A stretch of 5,862 nucleotides of DNA from NCBI GenBank assembly GCA_031394335.1, contig JANMXS010000097.1, positions 1 through 5,862 of the forward strand. Direction: 5' to 3'. The notes under the pieces were generated by a model that made no database searches, was not told the DNA's origin, and saw only the letters and a program-made list of their open reading frames with translations. Positions 5,542 through 5,862 of this stretch are shown in pieces. How positions within the stretch are numbered: position 1 is the first letter of the stretch; every line of letters begins with the position of its first letter. The position numbers were made by a program, and so were the translations under genes. This DNA is from UKL13-2 sp031394335. Lineage in GTDB: Bacteria > Pseudomonadota > Gammaproteobacteria > Burkholderiales > Usitatibacteraceae.

Positions 5542-5862
5542 GGCGCGTGGCGGTGCGCGGGCGAGGAAGAGACCGGGTGGATGGGATGCCAGCGAAGTCG
5601 CAACCGGCAATACCGGTGCGGTGCTCGCATCGGCGACGGCCACGATATCGGGCGTGTACTGGCCCGGGTTGAGATCAAGGCCGAGTGCAGCGTCAAAGTC
5701 ATCACAGGCCGCGCCGTTGGTATGGCCAAACAGCAAGTCCAGCGCGGACCCAGGTACGACTGTCGCAACCGTAAGCCCGGCACGCTGGCCGCTGTTCGGA
5801 TGCGCGGTGCGATGGCTGAGCGCGAGCGTCTGCGCCAGCAGCACCAGAACGGCGAGCAGCAG
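5539..5862 (-). CDS. Small exported protein upstream of the receptor, 3' part
   Basis: The frame is open to the right edge, so the true start lies outside; 107 residues are visible. The first part, LLLAVLVLLAQTLALSHR, is a hydrophobic stretch that looks like the end of a signal peptide or a membrane anchor. A short His-containing segment (SHRTAHPNSG) follows, then GHTNGAACDDFDAALGLDL with the only Cys, a Pro/Ala-rich section, and the tail FLARAPPRA. I recall similar short proteins with one conserved Cys and an RAPP-type tail next to TonB-dependent receptor genes in proteobacteria, possibly related to DUF2946, but I cannot confirm the family. Its place 67 bases upstream of the receptor on the same strand suggests a periplasmic or membrane accessory role in the same metal-uptake operon. 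Function is unknown. Confidence 0.65.
   Translation of the reverse strand: MLLAVLVLLAQTLALSHRTAHPNSGQRAGLTVATVVPGSALDLLFGHTNGAACDDFDAALGLDLNPGQYTPDIVAVADASTAPVLPVATSLASHPPGLFLARAPPRA

Noticed and set aside
1..5862. CRISPR array, tRNA or rRNA gene
   Set aside because: No regularly spaced direct repeats of 25-40 bases, no cloverleaf with a T-loop GTTCRA motif and acceptor stem, and no conserved rRNA segment were seen on either strand.

Overview
The window looks like an accessory segment of a Gram-negative proteobacterial chromosome. Evidence is an outer-membrane TonB-dependent receptor ending in a terminal Phe, a lipoprotein with a classic lipobox, and an IS3-family element typical of beta- and gammaproteobacteria. 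I cannot decide between beta- and gammaproteobacteria. Most of the sequence is GC-rich. The stretch from about 880 to 2450 is clearly richer in A+T, which suggests that the lipoprotein gene and its surroundings have a different origin from the two ends. Every gene I can support is on the minus strand.

Layout, left to right. (1) 1-813: the 5' part of an IS3-family (IS51-group-like) insertion sequence with orfA, the -1-frame orfB and the outer terminal repeat; the rest lies off the left edge. (2) 814-1014: a short GC-rich scrap next to the IS, then AT-rich DNA with no gene. (3) 1015-2247: a 410-residue lipoprotein with a DUF4034-like core and C-terminal TPR repeats. (4) 2248-2481: no convincing gene, but a 7-codon mini-ORF with a strong ribosome-binding site and a dense set of inverted repeats that fold on paper into a compact three-way junction (2294-2376). 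(5) 2482-3170: a two-gene type II toxin-antitoxin operon, with antitoxin and PemK/MazF-type toxin overlapping by one base, preceded by a good sigma-70 promoter whose -10 box lies inside a palindrome. (6) 3203-3371: a spacer with a strong GC-rich hairpin. (7) 3372-5471: a full-length TonB-dependent receptor resembling the zinc receptor ZnuD. (8) 5539-5862: the 3' end of a small exported protein gene just upstream of the receptor, probably in the same operon, separated from it by a nested inverted repeat that begins at its stop codon.

Functionally, the right half is probably a metal-acquisition (zinc) operon. The left half is a patch of mobile and stabilising elements: an IS, a toxin-antitoxin pair, and a lipoprotein gene of atypical composition. 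I see no clear evidence of a wholly new system. The least explained items are the three-way-junction element at 2294-2376, the mini-ORF beside it, and the intercistronic hairpin at 5491-5541.
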